DNA of 64,000 nucleotides from Arthrobacter sp. B0490 (GCF_002929355.1 NZ_PJIR01000008.1:124001-188000); one strand, 5' to 3'; counted from the first letter of the stretch, positions 25,926 to 37,421 are shown. The notes: generated by a model from the sequence alone, not told the origin. Made by a program: numbers and translations.

Positions 25926-26267
25926 TCAGTGGATCCTCTGCCGCCAGTCGGCCGGCACGCGTCCTGCCGGGCCGGGGGCGGGCTGGTCGGCCGGGCGGCT
26001 GGTGGGTTCCCTGAGGGCCGGACCGTCCATGAACTGCTGCGTGCTGTAATCCCAGAACCAGTCCTCATCCGGCTCGAAGGACATGGCCACCGGATGTCCC
26101 GCCGTCGCGGCGTGTGCTGAAGCATGCTGCGACGGTGAACTGTCGCAGCACCCCACTTGACCGCACGCGGCGCAGCGGCGCAGGTGCACCCACCAGCCGC
26201 CCGCGTCGTCGCAGTCCCTGCAGCCGGTGCCGGAGGGGGCCACCCCGGTGTCGATGGTGTCCGTCAT
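25926..26267 (-). CDS. UBP-type zinc finger protein
   Basis: 113 residues; ATG overlaps the stop of the monooxygenase (ATGA) and has a GGAAGGA site. Cys/His ligands are CRDCDDAGGWWVHLRRCAAC, then GCCDSSPSQHASAHA and GHPVAMSFEPDEDWFWDY, the pattern of the ubiquitin-hydrolase-type zinc finger found alone in many actinobacteria. Bacterial members have no ubiquitin to bind and their role is unknown. The overlap argues that it works with the flavin monooxygenase. The last 25 residues are Pro-rich. Confidence 0.85.
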   Translation of the reverse strand: MTDTIDTGVAPSGTGCRDCDDAGGWWVHLRRCAACGQVGCCDSSPSQHASAHAATAGHPVAMSFEPDEDWFWDYSTQQFMDGPALREPTSRPADQPAPGPAGRVPADWRQRIH

Positions 26268-27853
26268 GATCGTCCTTCCGAGGGTCGCGGCGAGGGTCGC
26301 GGCGAGGGTCGCGACGAGGGGAGCGGGAGGTGGGCCCGCGCCGCCCGGAACGCGGAGAGCGCTTCCGCGGGAACGGCCGCGGCAGCCACGAACCCGTCGG
26401 GCCGCACGAGGTACAGCAGGCCGGGACGGAGGCGGGTCGAGCCGGACGACGCGAAGGTGTGCAGGGGGAGCCCGAGCTCGTCGGCCGTGGGGACGGCCTC
26501 GCGTGCCGCGGCGTCGTCCGCCGCGTAGAGGTGGAGTTGCCACGTAGCGGACCGGAGCACCCGGAAGTTGTCACCGGTCCAGGGCAGGCGGCGCCCGATG
26601 ACCGCATCCCTGCGTCGCCCCCCGGGGGACCCGTCCACCCGGTAGTGGATGCGCACCTGGCCGAGGTACCCCGCGAGGCGGCGGCCGATCGGCAGACGGG
26701 GCAGCACGGCGAGGGCCACGGGCAGCACCACCCGCGGCACGTACCGGCGCACCAGGACGGCCCGCCTCGTGCCGGACGTGAGCCCACGGAACACCGTGTC
26801 CGTCGTCTGCAGGAGGCGCACGGCCACCGGCCTGCGCTCGGCCTCGTAGCGGTCGAGGAGAGGTTCGGGGGTGCGCCCGGACACGACGTCGTCGAGCTTG
26901 AACGCGAGGTTGTGGGCGTCCTGGAGCCCGGTGTTCATGCCCTGTGCTCCGACCGGGGAATGCACGTGGGCCGCGTCGCCGGCGAGGAACACGGAGCCGG
27001 TCCGGAAGTGCGCGGCGATCCGGTGGTGCACGCGGTAGGTGGAGTACCAGCGGGAGCCCTCGTACGTGACGCCGAACACCTCGGACATGCGGCGGCGCGC
27101 GAACTCCTCGGTGACGGCCGGGGCGTCGTCGTCGCCCGCGATGCCGATCAGGCGCTGCCCCGTCCGCCCGTCTCCGGCAGGCCGCATGGGGAATGCGAGA
27201 AGGAACGCGGTGGCGCCCAGGCGGACGTTGATGGACGAGGAGGTCAGCCCGCCGACGCCCACCGCGTCGACGAGGTAGAAGGTCTGCCGGCTCGTCGTCC
27301 CCTCGAAGGCGGTCCCGCACAGGGAGCGGACGGTGGACGACGCCCCGTCGCAGCCGACCGCGAAGCGTGCACGGATCGTCGAGGGCCCGGCAGGACCCCC
27401 GACGACGGCGAGGACGCCGTCGTCGACCTGCTCCAGCGCCGACAGCCGGTGCTGCCACAGCACCGACCCGCCGAGCGCCCGCAGGTTCTCGCCGAGGATC
27501 CGCTCGTTCGCGCTCTGCTCCAGGATGTACAGGCCGGGGTAGGGCGTGATGCCCCGGCCCAGCCTGCTGAGCGGGACGGGCGCGAACGAGGCGCGCTCGA
27601 AGCCCTGCCGGATCGACTGCACGTGCACGGCCTCGGCCAGCACGCGGTCGACGACCCCGAGCTGGTCGTAGATCTCCATCGACCGCGAATGCACACCGAG
27701 GGCCCGTGACTCCACGGTCGGCCCGTCCTTGCCGTCGATCACAGCGATGCGCACCCCCAGCTTCACGAGCCAGTTCGCCAGCATCAGCCCCGTGGGACCG
27801 GCGCCGACCACGAGGACCTCGACGTTCTCCTGTGCCGTGCTCTCGTGTGTCAT
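26264..27853 (-). CDS. FAD-dependent aromatic-ring-type monooxygenase
   Basis: 529 residues. N-terminal Rossmann fold VLVVGAGPTGLMLANWL, then the second FAD/NADPH motif around GCDGASSTVR, and the GD motif FLAGDAAHVHSPVGAQGMN. This is the class A (PheA/TfdB/PgaE-like) hydroxylase architecture with a C-terminal thioredoxin-like domain. It likely hydroxylates a phenolic or polyketide-like substrate, or inactivates an antibiotic; the substrate cannot be read from sequence. It is the middle gene of three: VOC-pterin dehydratase, monooxygenase, zinc finger. Confidence 0.9.
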   Translation of the reverse strand: MTHESTAQENVEVLVVGAGPTGLMLANWLVKLGVRIAVIDGKDGPTVESRALGVHSRSMEIYDQLGVVDRVLAEAVHVQSIRQGFERASFAPVPLSRLGRGITPYPGLYILEQSANERILGENLRALGGSVLWQHRLSALEQVDDGVLAVVGGPAGPSTIRARFAVGCDGASSTVRSLCGTAFEGTTSRQTFYLVDAVGVGGLTSSSINVRLGATAFLLAFPMRPAGDGRTGQRLIGIAGDDDAPAVTEEFARRRMSEVFGVTYEGSRWYSTYRVHHRIAAHFRTGSVFLAGDAAHVHSPVGAQGMNTGLQDAHNLAFKLDDVVSGRTPEPLLDRYEAERRPVAVRLLQTTDTVFRGLTSGTRRAVLVRRYVPRVVLPVALAVLPRLPIGRRLAGYLGQVRIHYRVDGSPGGRRRDAVIGRRLPWTGDNFRVLRSATWQLHLYAADDAAAREAVPTADELGLPLHTFASSGSTRLRPGLLYLVRPDGFVAAAAVPAEALSAFRAARAHLPLPSSRPSPRPSPRPSEGRS

Positions 27854-27874
27854 CGTCGTCTCCGCGTCGGCCGT

Positions 27875-28522
27875 TCAGCGTTCGAGCATCGTGCACACGC
27901 ACGCCCGGTTGCCCTCGGCGTCCGCCAGCACGGTGAAGGCGGGGGCCGCGTCGTCGTCGACCACGGTGCCCCCGGCGGCGACCGCCGCGGCGATCCGCGC
28001 TTCGGCCGCGTCGTGCGGTACCCACACATCCAGGTGGAAGCGCTGCCGCGGGGTCTCGTGCGCGTCGGTGTGCTGGAACCACAGGAGCGGCACCTGCCCG
28101 CCCGGGTCCGCGACGTCGTCCCCGTCCGCCGCGCCCGCGTCACCGGTCAGCAGGGCCGCCCAGAACGGACCGATCGCGGCGACATCGGCCGTGTCGAGGG
28201 CGAGCTCGACGACGGCGGGGGCCGCGGGGTCGGCGGCGACGCCCCGCTCCGCGGCGACCGCACTGATGTGGCGGGCGAGCTCGACGTCGCGCTGCGTCAC
28301 CCCGGACGCGTCGTGGCTGAGGAGCTTCACATCGACGTGGGGGTAGGTGAGCGCGACGTCGGGGTGGTGGCCCGCGTCCTCAGCGAGTTCACCGATGGCG
28401 GCGACGAACGCGAGGCCCGTGGCGAAGTCGCGCGTCAGGAAGCGGGCATGCAGGGCCTGCGCGAGTCTGCGCCAGTCGTCGAGCCCTGCGTCGAGGATGT
28501 CCTGGGTGCCGAGGATCGTCAT
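27875..28522 (-). CDS. Fusion of pterin-4a-carbinolamine dehydratase and VOC (glyoxalase-like) domain
   Basis: 215 residues from MTILGTQD. Residues 1-100 form a PCD/PhhB domain (HHPDVALTYPHVDVKLLSHD, with the two catalytic His). Residues about 105-215 form a glyoxalase-like VOC domain (WFQHTDAHETPRQRFHLDVW). The first half normally dehydrates carbinolamine pterin or acts as a fold module; the second half binds metals or small ligands. Its stop is 21 bases before the monooxygenase start, so they form one operon. Ribosome site weak. Confidence 0.85.
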   Translation of the reverse strand: MTILGTQDILDAGLDDWRRLAQALHARFLTRDFATGLAFVAAIGELAEDAGHHPDVALTYPHVDVKLLSHDASGVTQRDVELARHISAVAAERGVAADPAAPAVVELALDTADVAAIGPFWAALLTGDAGAADGDDVADPGGQVPLLWFQHTDAHETPRQRFHLDVWVPHDAAEARIAAAVAAGGTVVDDDAAPAFTVLADAEGNRACVCTMLER

Positions 28523-28607
28523 GCGGCAAGTATGCCGCTGTCCGGAGGGCGAGAGAAGGGGCCCGACGGCGGCCCCGCCCTGGAGCCGGAGGGGGCTGTT
28601 CGGGCGG

Positions 28608-29258
28608 CTAGGGCAGGCGCACGAGTTGCGAGGCGAGGTTGTCGACCCGTGTTCTGAGCACCTCACGAACGGTGCGGACTCCTTCGAGGTCCATCGCGGC
28701 GGGGTCGCTGATGTTCCAGTCCTCGTACTTCTTGCCGGGGTAGATGGGGCAGGTGTCTCCGCATCCCATGGTGATGACGACGTCCGCCGCACGGACGACG
28801 TCGTCGGTGAGGGGTTTGGGGAACTGCTCGTCGAGGTTCAGGCCGATCTCGTGCATGGCGGTGACGACGTTCTCGTCGAGGTGCTCGGCGGGCATCGAGC
28901 CTGCGGAGCGGACATTCACCGAGCCCTGGGTGAGGTCCCTGAGGAGGGCTGCGGCCATCTGGGAGCGGCCGGCGTTCTGGACACAGACGAAGAGGACTTC
29001 CGGGACGCCGCTGGGCCGCTTGCCCTGGGCGTGGGCGAGGGCATCGAGCCGGTCACGGGCGAACCGGCGCGTGATGATCGGCAGGTAGGTCCTGATCTTC
29101 GCCGTGCGGGCGAGGGCTGCGTAGGACTCGAAGACGTAGCGCTCGACCATGTCGGGCCCGAACACGCCGTCGAAGACCGCGGCGAGTTCGTCGCTGATGC
29201 GGTGCAGGACGTGCTCATGGGTGCCGGTGGGGGCATCTGCAGTCGGTGACGTGCTCAT
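28608..29258 (-). CDS. arsC: Arsenate reductase with N-terminal helical domain
   Basis: 216 residues with an AAAGGA site. Residues about 14-80 are a three-helix-type domain found in actinobacterial dimeric ArsC proteins. The LMW-phosphatase domain follows: P-loop CVQNAGRS (Cys92, Arg98) and the MGCGDTCP block with Cys166 and Cys170. Such enzymes reduce arsenate to arsenite with mycothiol/mycoredoxin or thioredoxin as electron donor; which one is used here is inference. It is the last gene of the minus-strand arsenic operon. Confidence 0.9.
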   Translation of the reverse strand: MSTSPTADAPTGTHEHVLHRISDELAAVFDGVFGPDMVERYVFESYAALARTAKIRTYLPIITRRFARDRLDALAHAQGKRPSGVPEVLFVCVQNAGRSQMAAALLRDLTQGSVNVRSAGSMPAEHLDENVVTAMHEIGLNLDEQFPKPLTDDVVRAADVVITMGCGDTCPIYPGKKYEDWNISDPAAMDLEGVRTVREVLRTRVDNLASQLVRLP

Positions 29259-29360
29259 CGTGCTGTCCTTTCTGGTGCGCTCACCGGCGGGCGGATCCGC
29301 CCGCCGGGTCCTCCTCCTGTCCCGCCTCGGTCCGCTCGGTGGATCAGGGCGGTGGTGTGA

Positions 29361-31561
<2,201 letters not shown>

Positions 31562-31681
31562 GATGATCCTTCGTTCAGCGCATCCGGGGAACCCGGGTAG
31601 GCGCGTGGGGAGTAGGAGCCGACCCCGGTCAGGTGCCTCGTGGGGCGGAGTCGAACCAGGAGTCGCGTGGCGTCGATACCG

Positions 31682-31712
31682 AGTATGAGGAGATATATCG
31701 ACGATTGTCAAT
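31682..31712 (-). promoter_or_regulatory. arsC promoter with probable ArsR operator
   Basis: On the minus strand a consensus -35 TTGACA (31706-31711) is followed after 18 bases by -10 CATACT (31682-31687). An imperfect palindrome, ATCGAC and GTCAAT around GATT (31697-31712), covers the -35 box. This AT-rich patch stands out from the GC-rich surroundings and lies 20 bases from the arsR start, so ArsR could control both directions. Confidence 0.6.
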
Positions 31713-31731
31713 GCGAGGGTATGCTGAGCGT

Positions 31732-32130
31732 ATGACGACGATCTCCGAGCCCAGGACGACGGACCCTGCAGCCCCCGGGACGGCCCCTGCGCCGCTCGAT
31801 GCGACCGGCGAGAGTCGTTGCTGCGTGCCGTCCGGGGCGCCTGCGATGAGTGCGGACCGGGCCGAAGGCCTGGCGAAGCAGTTCAAGGCGATCGCCGATC
31901 CGAACCGCCTGCGCCTGGTTTCCCTGATCTCCTCCAGTCCCGGGAACGAGGCGTGTGTCTGCGACCTCACGGAGCCCCTGGATCTGGGGCAGCCCACGGT
32001 GTCGCATCACCTGAAGATCCTCGTCGATGCGGGCATCCTGCACCGTGAGAAGCGCGGCGTCTGGGCGTACTTCTCGATCGTGCCCGGCGCCCTGAACTCC
32101 CTTGCCGGTGTCCTCACCGAAGCCCGATGA
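31732..32130 (+). CDS. arsR: ArsR-family arsenic-responsive repressor
   Basis: 132 residues. Winged helix with FKAIADPNRLRLVSLI and LGQPTVSHHLKILVDAGIL. Candidate As(III) ligands are Cys30-Cys31 near the N-terminus and Cys75/Cys77 (ACVCDL). The N-terminal Cys pair plus a Cys before the recognition helix is the layout of the Corynebacterium ArsR site rather than the plasmid R773 type. Divergent from arsC and upstream of a third arsC-like gene and arsB. Confidence 0.94.
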   Translation: MTTISEPRTTDPAAPGTAPAPLDATGESRCCVPSGAPAMSADRAEGLAKQFKAIADPNRLRLVSLISSSPGNEACVCDLTEPLDLGQPTVSHHLKILVDAGILHREKRGVWAYFSIVPGALNSLAGVLTEAR

Positions 32131-32173
32131 CCCCGCACCCTTCCCGGCCCGATCAGAAGAATTGAGCATCCCC

Positions 32174-32596
32174 GTGAGCTTCAAGGCTGACACGCCCTCC
32201 GTCCTGTTCGTGTGCGTGAAGAACGGCGGCAAGTCACAGATGGCCGCCGGCCTCATGGAGAAGGTCGCCGGCGGTTCCGTCACAGCGGCATCGGCCGGAT
32301 CGAAGCCGGGCTCCGCCGTCAACGCCCTCTCCGCGGAGGTCCTCGCCGAGGTGGGAGTCGACATCAGCCGGAACGTCCCCCGCCGGATCACCGCCGAGGA
32401 CCAGAACCAGGCGGACGTCGTCGTGATCCTCGGCGCCGAGGCCCGGGTCGACGAGATCCCGGGCACCCGCTACGAACGGTGGGACACCGACGAGCCCAGC
32501 GACCGCGGCATCGACGGCATCGAACGCATGCGGCTCGTCCGCGACGACATCCTCGCCCGCGTCATCACCCTGCACGCCACCCTCACCACGGCATAG
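32174..32596 (+). CDS. ArsC-like LMW-phosphatase-fold protein with Lys in place of the P-loop Arg
   Basis: 140 residues from GTG 32174; TTG 32162 or an ATG inside arsR are other options, and no start has a good ribosome site. The P-loop reads CVKNGGKS, so the CX5R signature is CX5K (Cys14, Lys20). The second block is ILGAEARVDEIPGTRYERW, lacking the paired Cys of the other two arsenate reductases here. It may use mycothiol as sole thiol, or be a non-reductase arsenate binder. It lies between arsR and arsB. Confidence 0.78.
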   Translation: MSFKADTPSVLFVCVKNGGKSQMAAGLMEKVAGGSVTAASAGSKPGSAVNALSAEVLAEVGVDISRNVPRRITAEDQNQADVVVILGAEARVDEIPGTRYERWDTDEPSDRGIDGIERMRLVRDDILARVITLHATLTTA

Positions 32597-32779
32597 GCCC
32601 CGCAGCGGCCGTCCACGCCGGTCGGGCGTCACGCCTGCCGACGACCGAGAACCACCCTCGACTGCCGATCGCATCCAGTGTCCTGCCCACCCGTTTCCTC
32701 CTGCTTTCGCCTGCTCCTCCCTGCCCGTGTCCTTCCGTGGGTTTCTCCTGCGTCGTCCTCCCCAAGGAGCCCTGCCGCC

Positions 32780-34270
32780 ATGACCGTGGTCGCCATCCTG
32801 ATCTTCCTCGCCACCCTGACCCTGGTCATCTGGCAACCCAAGGGCCTCGGCATCGGCTGGTCCGCGCTCGGCGGGGCCGCGGTCGCGCTGCTCACCACCG
32901 TCGTGAGCCTGTCCGACATCCCCATCGTCTGGGACATCGTGTGGAACGCGACGTTCGCGTTCGTGGCGATCGTCATCATCTCCCTGATCCTCGACGAATC
33001 CGGGTTCTTCACCTGGGCGGCCCTGCACGTCGCACGCTGGGGGCGCGGCAACGGACGGCTGCTGTTCACCCTCGTCGTGCTGCTCGGGGCAGCCATCGCG
33101 GCGGTCTTCGCCAACGACGGGGCGGCGCTGATCCTCACGCCGATCGTCATCCAGATGCTCCTCGCCCTCGAGTTCCCGGCCAGGGCGTCGCTCGCATTCG
33201 TCATCGCCTGCGGGTTCATCGCCGACGCCGGCAGCCTGCCCCTGGTCGTGTCGAACCTCGTGAACATCGTCACCGCCGACTTCTTCGACATCGGCTTCGC
33301 CCGCTACGCCGTCGTCATGGTCCCGGTCGGACTGGTGTCCGTCGCCGCGAGCCTCGGCGTCCTGCTCCTGTTCTTCCGCAAGGCCATCCCGCGCCACTAC
33401 GACGTCACCGTGCTGCCGAGCCCGGGATCGGCCATCGCGGATCCGCTGACCTTCAGGACCGGTTGGGTGGTCCTCGGGATGCTGCTGGTGGGCTACTTCG
33501 CCGCCGACCCCCTGCACCTCCCGCTCTCCGCCGTCGCGGGCCTCGGTGCCGTCGTCCTCGTGCTCGTCGCCTCCCGCCGACCCGCCTTCCTCTTCACCCG
33601 CATGCCGACCCGTGCCGGCACCCCCGGCCCGGTGCGGGACACCGACTACGAGACCGTCGGTGCAGCCCACCGCTCGACGGCCGGACCCGGCAGCGGCGGT
33701 GCCACCGCGTCCCGCCCGGACGACGACGCGGCCGTACCCACGCCGGGCAGCGGAGGCGCCGTCGCGCTCCCGGACGGGAGGATCTCGGTCCCGCGGATCC
33801 TGAAGGAGGCGCCCTGGCAGGTCGTCCTGTTCTCCCTCGGCATGTACCTGGTCGTCTACGGGCTGCGGAACCAGGGCCTCACCGACCGACTCGCCGGCGT
33901 CTTCTCGGCGGTCGGCGGCAACGGTGTGCTGCTCACCGCACTCGGCGTCGGCGTGATCGTCGCCGTCCTCGCGTCCCTGATGAACAACATGCCCACCGTC
34001 CTCATCGCGGCCCTCGCCATCGGCTCCGCCGGCGCCACCGGACTGACGCAGGAGGCGATGATCTACGCGAACGTGATCGGTTCCGACCTCGGCCCGAAGA
34101 TCACCCCCATCGGGAGCCTTGCGACGCTCCTGTGGCTCCACGTGCTGGACCGCAAGGGCATCCACATCGGCTGGGGCCAGTACTTCCGCACCGGCATCGT
34201 CCTGACCATCCCGGTCCTCGTCGTCACCCTCCTGGCCCTCGCCGGATGGCTCACCGTCGTCGGTGCCTGA
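32780..34270 (+). CDS. arsB: Arsenite efflux permease ArsB
   Basis: 496 residues with AAGGAG upstream of ATG 32780. About 12 membrane helices; hallmark stretches [35 protein letters not shown] and [14 protein letters not shown]. ArsB exports arsenite, driven by proton motive force or an ATPase partner; no arsA is seen. Compared with typical ArsB of about 430 residues, it has an extra hydrophilic loop of about 65 residues (about 275-335) rich in Gly, Pro, Thr and Asp in the central cytoplasmic region. Confidence 0.92.
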   Translation: MTVVAILIFLATLTLVIWQPKGLGIGWSALGGAAVALLTTVVSLSDIPIVWDIVWNATFAFVAIVIISLILDESGFFTWAALHVARWGRGNGRLLFTLVVLLGAAIAAVFANDGAALILTPIVIQMLLALEFPARASLAFVIACGFIADAGSLPLVVSNLVNIVTADFFDIGFARYAVVMVPVGLVSVAASLGVLLLFFRKAIPRHYDVTVLPSPGSAIADPLTFRTGWVVLGMLLVGYFAADPLHLPLSAVAGLGAVVLVLVASRRPAFLFTRMPTRAGTPGPVRDTDYETVGAAHRSTAGPGSGGATASRPDDDAAVPTPGSGGAVALPDGRISVPRILKEAPWQVVLFSLGMYLVVYGLRNQGLTDRLAGVFSAVGGNGVLLTALGVGVIVAVLASLMNNMPTVLIAALAIGSAGATGLTQEAMIYANVIGSDLGPKITPIGSLATLLWLHVLDRKGIHIGWGQYFRTGIVLTIPVLVVTLLALAGWLTVVGA

Positions 34271-34402
34271 CCCGGGCGGGGCGCCCGTGATTTGACTCAC
34301 GCCCACGGACCGTTCAGGGTTTTAGGTCTGCCCCCATCGTCCCGACCCACGCGCTCGCAGCATCACCGCATGTCCTGCGACCGCGGAAGGAACCCATACC
34401 CC

Positions 34403-35887
34403 ATGCCTGAATCCGCTTCCCCGGCGCAGGTCTCCGCGGCCCGCGCCGTCGGCGACCAGCACGCGTCACCCCACCTGAGCCGCTCCCTGAGCAACCGCCA
34501 CATCCAGCTGCTCGCCATCGGCGGGGCCATCGGCACCGGCCTGTTCATGGGCTCCGGCAAGACCATCTCGCTCGCCGGCCCCTCGGTGATCTTCGTGTAC
34601 ATGATCATCGGCTTCATGCTGTTCTTCGTCATGCGCGCCATGGGCGAGATCCTGCTCTCCAACCTCGAGTACAAGTCCTTCAGCGACTTCGCCGGCGACC
34701 TGCTCGGCCCCTGGGCCGGATTCTTCACGGGCTGGTCCTACTGGTTCTTCTGGGTGGTCACCGGCGTCGCCGACATCGTGGCCATCGCGGGCTACGTGGA
34801 CATCCTCGCGCCCGGCACCCCGCTGTGGATCCCCGCGCTCGCCACCCCCGTGGTGCTGGTACTGCTGAACCTCCCGACCGTGAAGGCGTTCGGTGAGGCG
34901 GAGTTCTGGTTCGCCATCATCAAGGTGGTCGCCATCCTCGCGCTGATCGTCACCGGCATCGTCATGATCGCCACACGCTTCCAGTCACCCGGCGGCCAGG
35001 TGGCGGACCTGGCCAACATCTGGAACGACGGCGGCATGTTCCCGCACGGCCTCTTCGGCTTCATCCTCGGCTTCCAGATCGCGATCTTCGCGTTCGCCGG
35101 CATCGAACTCGTCGGCACCGCGGCCGCGGAGACGAAGGACCCCGAGAAGACGCTGCCCCGCGCCGTCAACTCGATCCCCATCCGCGTCCTGCTCTTCTAC
35201 GTCGGTGCGCTCACCGTCATCATGGCGGTCAACCCGTGGCGGACCATCGACGCCGCGAACAGCCCGTTCATCGGCATGTTCACGCTCGCGGGCCTCGGCG
35301 TCGCCGCCGTCGTGGTGAACCTCGTCGTGCTGACGTCGGCCGCCTCCAGCGCCAACTCGGGTATCTACTCGACGTCCCGCATGGTCTTCGGACTGGCGCA
35401 GGACGGCAACGCACCGGAATCGTTCGGCAGGCTCAGCTCCCGCAAGGTGCCGCAGAACGCCCTGCTGTTCTCCTGCATCTTCCTGCTCGCCGGGCTGATC
35501 CTGCTCTACTCGGGCGATTCCGTGATCGGCGCCTTCACGATCGTCACCTCGGTGGCCTCGGTCCTGACGATGTTCGTCTGGTCCATGATCCTCATCAGCT
35601 ACCTGGCGTTCCGCCGTCGCCGACCCGAACTGCACGAGCGGTCGACGTTCAAGATGCCCGGGTCCTCGTTCATGCCGTACGTGGTCCTGGCGTTCTTCCT
35701 GTTCATGCTCGTCGCCCTCGCGCAGGCCGAGGACACCCGCCTCGCGCTGTTCGTGGCACCCCTCTGGTTCATCCTGCTCGGCGGCGCGTGGTTCCTGAAC
35801 AGCAGGACGCCGCTCCAGCAGGCACGCATCGAGGAGCACCGGGCGCTCGTGCGCAGCGAACAGGCAGCCCGCTCGACGCGGGCCTAA
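34403..35887 (+). CDS. cycA: Amino-acid permease, CycA-like (D-serine/D-alanine/glycine)
   Basis: 494 residues with GGAAGGAA upstream. APC-superfamily fold: HIQLLAIGGAIGTGLFMGSG, then EYKSFSDFAGDLLGPWAGFF and SYWFFWVVTGVADIVAIAGY, which are close to CycA. Twelve helices, cytosolic ends. It takes up D-Ala, D-Ser or Gly by proton symport. It follows the arsenic genes by 130 bases but is probably a separate unit. Confidence 0.88.
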   Translation: MPESASPAQVSAARAVGDQHASPHLSRSLSNRHIQLLAIGGAIGTGLFMGSGKTISLAGPSVIFVYMIIGFMLFFVMRAMGEILLSNLEYKSFSDFAGDLLGPWAGFFTGWSYWFFWVVTGVADIVAIAGYVDILAPGTPLWIPALATPVVLVLLNLPTVKAFGEAEFWFAIIKVVAILALIVTGIVMIATRFQSPGGQVADLANIWNDGGMFPHGLFGFILGFQIAIFAFAGIELVGTAAAETKDPEKTLPRAVNSIPIRVLLFYVGALTVIMAVNPWRTIDAANSPFIGMFTLAGLGVAAVVVNLVVLTSAASSANSGIYSTSRMVFGLAQDGNAPESFGRLSSRKVPQNALLFSCIFLLAGLILLYSGDSVIGAFTIVTSVASVLTMFVWSMILISYLAFRRRRPELHERSTFKMPGSSFMPYVVLAFFLFMLVALAQAEDTRLALFVAPLWFILLGGAWFLNSRTPLQQARIEEHRALVRSEQAARSTRA

Positions 35888-36138
35888 TCCCTCTGCTCGC
35901 GCTGAAGGACCGTCCCGCCCGGGGCGGTCCTTCGTGCTTCCCGACCGGTCGCCGGCGTGTGCTTCCGCCGACCGAGGAGGGCCGCGTTGAGGCCGCCGAT
36001 CGCCACCGCCGTCGCGAGGCTGAGGAGGACCGCGGCCTGCAGCCCCCGACCGGTCTCGGTGTGGGCGGCGACGAGGATCGGCGTCACCACCAGCACGGTG
36101 GCAACGAACCAGAGGGCCCTGCTGTGCACGAATCGCAT
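35884..36138 (-). CDS. Small membrane protein, unknown function
   Basis: 84 residues with a GGAAGGA site. Two hydrophobic segments (ALWFVATVLVVTPILVAA and AAVLLSLATAVAIGGLNAAL) and a basic C-terminus. No family recognised. It converges with cycA, their stop codons overlapping by four bases, and its 3' end contains the cycA terminator hairpin. Confidence 0.6.
   Translation of the reverse strand: MRFVHSRALWFVATVLVVTPILVAAHTETGRGLQAAVLLSLATAVAIGGLNAALLGRRKHTPATGREARRTAPGGTVLQREQRD
35905..35932 (+). terminator. Hairpin after cycA, inside the convergent gene
   Basis: Arms AAGGACCG and CGGTCCTT with further C/G pairing inside, followed by a short T-containing stretch. It lies 18 bases after the cycA stop. 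Confidence 0.6.
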
Positions 36139-36288
36139 GCCGCGTCCTTCCGTCGACCCGTCCAGCGTAGGGACCGGCGCCTCCCGGCGCGTCATCCCTG
36201 AGACGGAACGGGGGATCCACTGGTCATCCCAACGGCGTCAACCCCGACGCGCCCGGCCCCGTCCCATGCGCGGCTGCGATACTGCAGG

Positions 36289-37415
36289 ATGGCCAAGAAC
36301 AGGATCCCCACCGGCCGTGGCGTCCTCGCCGCCCGCCTCGACGACGACCTGAAGGACCGCCTGCGGTCCGCGGTGCTCAACCCCCAGCTCCTGCTCGCAG
36401 CGAAGGCCGCCCTCGCCGCCGCCCTCGCCTGGACCATCGCGCTCGCCATCCCGGGGGAGGCCTCCCGGTATCCCTACTACGCGCCGCTCGGTGCGCTGCT
36501 CGCGATCTATCCGACGGTCGCGGGAACGCTCAAGTCGGGGCTGCAGACCGTCATCGGCCTCACCATCGGGATCGTCCTGGCGCACATCGCGGTCTGGGCC
36601 GGGGATCCGAACTGGGGGACGATCGCCTTCGTCGTCGGGGTGGGCGTGCTGCTGGCCGGCGCCCTGAGGAGGACGGCGGGCGGCGGCTCGGGGATCGCCT
36701 CCGCCGGGCTGTTCGTCCTCGTCATCGGCGACGAGAACCTCGGCTACTCGCTGGGCTACTTCGTCCAGACGGTGGTGGGGGTGGGGGTGGGGCTCGCGGT
36801 GAGCGCGCTGATCCTGCCGCCGCTCCATCTGAACGACGCCGTCGGCCAGATGAGCCGGCTCCGCAGGACCGCGGCGCGGCAGCTGCAGGAGATGGGCGAG
36901 GCCCTCGAGGAGAACTGGGTCGCGGACGACCCGCGCTGGTCGGAGCGGCGGGACGATCTCACGGCGTCCGCCCGGAACGCGCGGGACGCCCTGCAGTACG
37001 CGGACGAGAGCCGGAAGGGAACGTGCGACGGCGCTTCCACCCGCGCGACGTGCAGCGCGACTACGAGCACGTCGAGGTCCTGGAGGTCGTCGCGGCCCAC
37101 ACGCTGAACATCACCAACATGCTGCAGGACGGGCTGCACGGGACGCCCCGCGAGCACCCGATCCCGGCGGCGGTGCGGCCACCCCTCCAGCGCGCCTTCA
37201 CGGCCGTGGGGGACGTCCTCGACCTCTGGACGGTCGAGGAGGACGATGCCGCCACGCTCCGGACGGCGCAGGACAGCCTCAGGGTGCTGGCGGCCGCGGC
37301 CTACGAGTCGTCGTCCAGGGACATGCCCTTCGGTGCGGCGGCCGCGATCGCCATGAGCCTGCATCGCATCGTGCAGGCCGTGACACCCGGACTGCACATC
37401 GAGGGCGCGGAGTAG
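36289..37415 (+). pseudogene. FUSC-family (aromatic-acid-exporter-like) membrane protein, frameshifted
   Basis: First part (36289 to about 37020): an N-terminal cytosolic segment, then six hydrophobic helices (AAKAALAAALAWTIALAI, APLGALLAIYPTVAGTLKSG) as in FUSC proteins, then a helical cytosolic region. The reading frame is lost at about 37018. The rest of the family's C-terminal helical domain continues in the +1-shifted frame from 37023 (RRRFHPRDVQRDYEHVEVLE) to 37415. Restoring one G in the GGG run at 37017-37019 would join them into about 375 residues. Either a true frameshift or a sequencing error. Confidence 0.8.
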
Positions 37416-37421
37416 GACGAC

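Noticed and set aside
32597..32779. Extra gene or N-terminal extension of ArsB upstream of 32780
   Set aside because: The in-frame ATG at 32678 adds 34 residues rich in Cys, Pro and Ser that do not belong to ArsB, whereas 32780 has a good ribosome site.
32234..34306. 690-residue open frame antisense to arsB
   Set aside because: Low-complexity acidic shadow of arsB and its upstream region.
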